Assembly: GCA_041402045.1 (NCBI GenBank)
Contig: JAWKSZ010000032.1
Span: 1 to 64,000, forward strand
Length of the DNA: 64,000 nucleotides
Reading direction: 5' to 3'
From: JAGQRJ01 sp041402045
GTDB taxonomy: Bacteria > Planctomycetota > J058
The notes beneath the pieces were generated by a model. That model was not told the DNA's origin and did no database searches. It was given only the letters and a program-made list of their open reading frames with translations. This document shows positions 58,938 to 64,000 of the stretch, in pieces (the first letter of the stretch is position 1; each line of letters opens with the position of its first letter). The position numbers and the translations under genes are program-made.

Positions 58938-61900
58938 ATGAAGCTGACTGTCGTTCGCTTGACCACGTATGCGCTCATGCTTGGAGCGCTTGGTTTCGGC
59001 CCCGCAGTGGCCGGTCAACTCGAGGACCCGAGCGTCCTCAAGGACCTGCAGGTCCAGCCGCTCGAAGGCACCGTCGAGCTGAGCCGGTCGGACCTGGAGC
59101 TCGGCGACGGCCCGAGCTCGATCGCGCTCCTGCGCACCCACCGCCCCGGCTGGGGTGACCTGCGCAACTTCGGCACCCAATGGACCAGCGTCTTGGACGC
59201 GCGCCTCGTCCCGCAAAGGACGGCAGCGTCGTGTTCTCACCCCCACCGGCGACCTGCAGCTCTTCGAGCGCGATCAGGGACGGCGTGCTCCGCGCCGTGT
59301 TCGGCATGCCCCACGCGATCGAAGAGCACGCCGGCGGCAGCTCGCTGCGCCTCGGCACCCAGTTCTTCGCCTTCGACGCCGAAGGCCGCCTCGAGCGCAT
59401 GACCACCGCGCACACCTCGCCTCGCTGATCCGCGATCGCCAAGGCCTGGTGAGCAAGGTCGACACCAGCGCCGGCCCGATCACCGTCGAGCGCGACGACC
59501 GCGGCGCGCTGGTCGCCCTCTCGGCCCAGGGTCAGCGCGTCGCCTACACCCGCGACGACGCCGGCAACCTGCTCCAGATCGCGGCGTCAGGGTCGCCAGG
59601 AGACCTACGCCTACGACGCCGCCGGGCGCCTCTCGGCCGCCGGCGCCGCCACGATCGCCTACGACGCCCAGGGTCGCGTGACCCAGGTCGAGGCCAAGGG
59701 CTTCCCACCGCGCGCTACGCCCGCGACGAGGAGGGCCGCACCGTCACCACCACCGTCGGCGAGACCACCACCGTGCTCGAGGTCAGCAAGGACGGCCTCA
59801 CGCACACCGAGACCACCGACGGCATGCTCTCCGTCCTCGAGTTCGACGAGCGCGGCCGCCCGGTCAAGGCCGTGCGCGGCGACGAGGTCCTCGAGCTCGC
59901 CTACGACGCTCAGGGCCGCCTCGTGCAGCAAGGCGACACCCGCTTCCTCTACGGCCGCGGCGTGCTCCCCACCGCCGCGATCCAGAAGGACGGCGCCGTC
60001 ACCAAGTTCAGCTACGACGACCAGGGCCGCATGCGCTCCTACAGCGCCGGCGAGATCGCGACCCAGTTCCGCTACGACCCAGACGGCCGCCTGACCCAGG
60101 TCCAGGGCCAGGGCGAGGACGTGCGCCTCGACTACGACAGCCACGGCCTCCTGACCGCGGTCGTCAGACCCCGAGGGTCGCACCCGCTTCAGCCGCGACC
60201 ACGAGGGTCGGCCTGAGCATGGTCCACGGGCCCGACGGCTCGCTGACCGAGGTCTCCTACCAGGACGGCCTCGAGGTCCACGTCTCCTCGACAAGGCCGG
60301 CAACACCGTGCGCGAGGTGCGCTACGACGCGCTCGGCCGCCTGGTCTACGAGCAGGACCTCCAGGGCCGGATCAAGACCCTGAGCTACGACGAGGCCGGC
60401 CAGCTTGCGTCCTGGGCACGCCCCAGGGCACGCTCGCCAGCTTCGCCTACCTCGACACCGGCGCCTTCGAGGGCCTCACCGACGCCAACGGCAACCCGGT
60501 CAAGGTCCTCGACGGCGGCAAGCGGATCGTGATCCAGGACAAGGCGTCCGGTGAGCGGATCGCCGAGTTCGACGATCAGGGTCGCCTGCTCGAGGAGACC
60601 AAGAACGGCGTCACCACCCGCTTCGTCTACGACGAGGCCGGCCGCGTCGTCCAGCGCAAGACCCCCGAGGGCCTCGAGCGCTTCGCCTACGACGCGGACG
60701 GGAACCTCACGAGCCTGCACGGCCCGCAGGGCGGCCTCGAGCTGGCCTACGAGAACGGCAAGCTCGTGCGCCTCGAGGCCTCGCCCCTGGGCCTGGCCGT
60801 CGAGCACCGCTACGACGCCCGTGGCAACAAGGTCGCCTCCAAGCTCCCCTGGGGCGAGGTCCACTACGCCTACGACGAGGCCGACCGCCTCACCGGCGTC
60901 CAGACCCCGGCCGGCGACTGGATCCGCTTCGAGCTCGACGCCCAGGGCCGCCGCGTCGCCGCCCACTACCCCGGCGGCGTCGACACGACCTTCGCCTACA
61001 CCGGCGAGCGCCTGAGCTCGATCGTGACCACCAAGGACGGCGAGACCCTCGAGCAGCGCGTCTACGGCTACTCCTTCGACGGCACCGTCGAGTCGGTCGA
61101 AACGACCCAGGGCGTGACCCGCTTCACCCACGACGCCGCCGGTCAGCTGATCGAGGCCAAGGGTCCCCAGGGCCTCGTGCGCTACGCCTACGACGCCATG
61201 GGCAACCGCACCGCCGAGACCGTGGACGGCGAGACGATCGAGTCGGTCTACGGCGAGGGCAACCGGATCGTGAAGCGCGGTGAGACCGCCTTCACCCACC
61301 ACCCCAACGGCGCGATCGCCTCGAAGGGCGAGGCCAGCTACCGCTACACCTCCAAGGGTCAGCTCGCCGAGGTCTCCTATGCCGACGGCAGCGCGATCCG
61401 CTACGGCTACGCCCCCAACGGCACTCGCCTCTGGCGCGAGGACCAAAACGGCAAGACCTTCTACCTCCCCGGCCTGAACGGCACCCTGGGCGAGTTCGAC
61501 CAGGACCGAACGCTCGTCACCGGCTACGTCCTCGGCGGCGCCCTGGACGAGGTCCTCGCCGCCAGCCACGGCGCCGAGCAGGTCTTCTACCACGTCGACC
61601 TGGTGCGCTCGGTGACCGCCATGACCACCGCCGAGGGCAAGCTCGCCGCGAGCTTCGACTACGACGCCTTCGGCCGTGAGCTCGCCGCCACCGGGCCCGC
61701 CGCCGAGTGGAACCAGATCCGCTACGCCTCGCGCCCCGTCGACCTCGCCACCGGCGACTACGACTACCGCGCCCGCACCTACGCCCCCGAGCTCGGTCGC
61801 TTCACCAGCCCCGACCCCGTCTCCTTCCTCGGCGGCGTCAACCTCTACGCCTACGTCGAGAACGCCCTCGCCCTCAACGACCCCCTCGGCCTGTTCCCCG

Positions 61901-63083
61901 GCCAGGGTCTGATCGAGGACGCGCCGGTGGCCTGGTCGACCTCGGCCGTGACACCGTGGGCGTGGTCACCGACGGCGCCCAGGCCGTGGGCAGCGGGCTC
62001 GCCACCGCCGGTCGCGCCACCGTCAACGGGATCGCCACCGCCGGTCGCGCCACCGTCAACGGGATCGCTGCCGCCGGCCGCGCCACCGTCCATGGGATCG
62101 CCACCGCCGGTCGCGCCACCGGGCGCTTCCTGCGCGACGCCGGCTACTTCGCGGTCGGCCTCGCCGTCGCTCCCTTCGTCGGCGCCTACCGCGCGACGCG
62201 AGCGGTCGTGCGGGGCACCGCCGCCGCCGCGCGCTGGGTCTGGAACAACCGGGCGGACATTGGCTACGGGATCGTCGGCCTCGCCGTGCTGCCCTTCTAC
62301 GCCACCTACAAGCTGCTCGAGGGCGGCGTGCGCCTGGGCGCGTGGGCCGTGCGGGGGATCGTCTCCGGGATCCGCAGCACGATCGACTTCCTCAAGCGCC
62401 TGCGCCTGCCCTTCGAGATCGACTTCCGCTCGCCCCTGGGCCCCGACGGCGGGGAGTTCACCTCGCCGCTGCTGAGCCGCTCCTTCGAGAGCGCGACTCA
62501 GCTCGCGGTGGCCCTCGAGATCCGCCAGATCTTGGCCTCGCTCTGGCCCACGATCGGGAGCGGGACCGAGAGCGAGAAGCTCGACGAGCTGCGCGGCCGC
62601 GTGGTCAGCGAGGGTGCGCGCTCGGTGATCGATCAACTGCAGCAGGTCTACGAGGCCGGCGCCGACGCCGGGACCTCGAGCGACGACCTGCGCACGGCGG
62701 TGATCGCGATCGCGCAAACGATCGGCGCGGACGTCTCGACCTTCCCCACGACGTTCAACCCCAGCGGCGCGCCGACCAACGCCCCGGCGCTGCCTCCGGT
62801 CTCGACCCGCGGCACGACCTCGTCGGTCCCCGCCTCGAGCCCGCGCCCCCAGCCCCAGCCGGCCAGCCCGCCGACCTACACCGTGCAGCGCGGGGACAAC
62901 CTGACCACGATCGCCCAGAACTACCCGGGCGTCTCGGCCATGGACCTCTACACCAACAACCCCACCGTGCTCGGCAAGCCCAACGGCTCGGGGAACCCGA
63001 ACCTGATCTTCCCGGGGCAGGTGCTGGCGATCCCGCAGCTGCCCGCGCCCTCGCGGGGCGGCGGCACCCGCAACGTGCGCTGA
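58938..63083 (+). pseudogene. Second RHS gene, multiply frameshifted, with C-terminal LysM domain
   Basis: A near-identical copy of the RHS gene at 54102, starting at ATG 58938 with GGAAGG upstream. About eleven 1-bp insertions or deletions relative to the first copy break the frame between about 59213 and 61925, for example one A lost near 59216, one C lost near 59231 and one G gained near 59277. The 60529-61920 part is intact. The 11-residue repeat is present four times instead of five (62001-62132). After the shared C-terminus the protein gains a Pro/Ser linker and a LysM domain (TYTVQRGDNLTTIAQNYPG ... NLIFPGQVLAIP), which would bind peptidoglycan. Either a decaying gene or an error-prone assembly of a repeat. 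Confidence 0.85.
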
Positions 63084-63365
63084 GCGAATCCACCCTTCCT
63101 TTCCTTCCCTGAGGACGAGCCTGCGCACCCGCGTGGGCTCGTCCCAGTGTGGGTGGGCGCGGCGGGAGAGGGATTGAACCGCCAAGGGCGCCAAGGGCGC
63201 CAAGGCTCCGCTGGGCCTCGCCGCTGCGGGGGAAGGGAGTGGGTGGCTCCGCTGGGGGACCTCGGGCCGGGGAGCCCTCGCGAGCCGAGAGGTGGAGGGA
63301 CGCACACACCGGGAGCAGCGAGCTGCTCCCCTACCCGGGTTGGGGGGGGGAGCGAACTGGCAGGG
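63084..63365. repeat. Gap with weak terminator and repeats
   Basis: GGACGAGCC (63113-63121) and GGCTCGTCC (63136-63144) form a 9-bp stem after the RHS stop, with no T-run. Then come a GCCAAGGGCGCCAAGG repeat (about 63175-63215) and a reversed single arm of the family II GTAG palindrome (about 63290-63343). No gene is seen. Confidence 0.65.
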
Positions 63366-64000
63366 CTAGGCCTTGTGCGGGACCTCGGCCAGGTCGACGA
63401 AGCCGCGGGCGAGCATGCCGTGGACCTGCTTCAGGAGCGCGAGGCGGTTGGCGCGCAGGCGCGGGTCCTCGTCCATGACGAACACGCCGGTGGGGGCGGG
63501 CTCGAAGAAGGTGTGCACGACCTCGGCCAGGGCCTCGACGTAGGCCGCGCCGGCGCGGGCGTAGTCGCGGGAGTCGATCAGGGCCGCGACCTTGGGGCGC
63601 AGCTCCTGGATCGCGGCGAACAGCGCCTGCTCCGCGGGGTGGTCCAGGCGGCTGTCGTCCACGTCCTCAGCCCTCACGTCGACGCCGTTCTTCTCGGTAA
63701 TGTTCCGGCAGCGCTCGACCAGGGTGCAGAGGTCGGCGAAGCGCGGGTCCTGAGCGAGGGTCTCGAGGGCGGCGAGGCGGACCCAGAAGTCCACCACGTT
63801 GCTGGGCTCGCAGCCCGAGCCCAGGGCGGCGCGCACGTGGGTGATCTGATAGCCGCGGTCCTTGTCCGCCATGACCTCCAGCCGGTCGCGCATGTAGTCG
63901 CACACCTCGCCGGCGAGGGTGTCGCTGCGCAGCTCCTTCGGCAGGCCGGCCACGGCGGTGCGCACGAGGCTCGCGTAGCCGCAGTCGAGCTCGCGCTCGC
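63366..64000 (-). CDS. glyS: Glycyl-tRNA synthetase beta subunit, C-terminal part
   Basis: The frame is open from the right edge to the stop at 63366, giving about 210 residues of the C-terminus. Visible is the LVRTAVAGLPKELRSD region and the DALR-like anticodon-binding end (FFEPAPTGVFVMDED ... RLRANRLALLKQV). GlyS works with GlyQ in the heterotetrameric bacterial enzyme that charges glycine tRNA. The start and catalytic HD-like part lie outside the window. Confidence 0.92.
   Translation of the reverse strand, partial: ERELDCGYASLVRTAVAGLPKELRSDTLAGEVCDYMRDRLEVMADKDRGYQITHVRAALGSGCEPSNVVDFWVRLAALETLAQDPRFADLCTLVERCRNITEKNGVDVRAEDVDDSRLDHPAEQALFAAIQELRPKVAALIDSRDYARAGAAYVEALAEVVHTFFEPAPTGVFVMDEDPRLRANRLALLKQVHGMLARGFVDLAEVPHKA

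Noticed and set aside
1..64000. tRNA or rRNA genes
   Set aside because: No cloverleaf with conserved TTC arm or rRNA core sequence was found on reading both strands by eye; a covariance search was not possible.

Overview
The window is about 74% G+C, gene-dense DNA with no rRNA or tRNA. The gene content points to a high-GC Planctomycetota lineage: several Ser/Thr kinases fused to TPR arrays through a single membrane helix, prokaryotic RING-finger membrane proteins, DUF1559-like pseudopilins, a DUF2309 (DabA) carbon transporter and large RHS proteins. Myxococcota is the main alternative. The assignment rests on gene content alone.

Layout. 1-9685 (minus): a likely transcription unit prfA > prmC > small membrane protein > three TPR-kinases, interrupted by palindromic repeats. 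9801-11924 (plus): FHA protein, accB, accC. 12291-14831: a membrane protein and a tandem pair of pseudopilin-like genes, one frameshifted. 14890-20115: Ada, a pseudokinase/coiled-coil protein with a detached C-terminus, a helical protein and a BamE-like protein. 20116-23612: a REPIN, then a retron-like reverse transcriptase preceded by a leader closed by an 18-bp helix, then a small ORF and a nucleotidyltransferase. 23663-26623: two unknown genes and 1.2 kb of repeats. 26624-30140: RING protein, oligopeptidase A, DUF6671 protein. 30235-36139: a divergent LysR regulator and a four-gene dabB-dabA operon for energy-coupled inorganic carbon uptake. 36130-43205: RING protein, TPR/hydrolase, a 1542-residue TPR-kinase and a zinc-ribbon membrane protein. 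43679-46528: two unknown genes, one propeller-like. 46855-49843: an ABC-2 exporter (ATPase plus two permeases) split by a repeat island. 49993-53829: a secreted protein and a kinase that share an Sm-like module. 54102-63083: two near-identical RHS genes, the second carrying about eleven 1-bp frameshifts and a LysM tail, separated by a decayed DUF433/DUF5615 toxin-antitoxin pair. 63366-64000: the end of glyS.

The most interesting element is the retron-like locus. A 12-bp perfect inverted repeat, extendable to 18 bp with G-U pairs, brackets 20649-20815. It starts at the predicted transcription start and ends two bases before the RT start codon, as the a1/a2 repeats of an msr-msd RNA would. The RT carries an unexplained N-terminal region of about 330 residues with an acidic linker, and an AbiEii-like nucleotidyltransferase lies downstream.

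A second theme is repeats. At least three families share a GTAGGGG head followed by different palindromic cores, often as inverted pairs. This is the architecture of REP/REPIN elements mobilised by RAYT (Y1) transposases, and they fill most gaps over 300 bp. A third theme is 1-bp frameshifts in several genes, which may reflect real decay or residual sequencing error.
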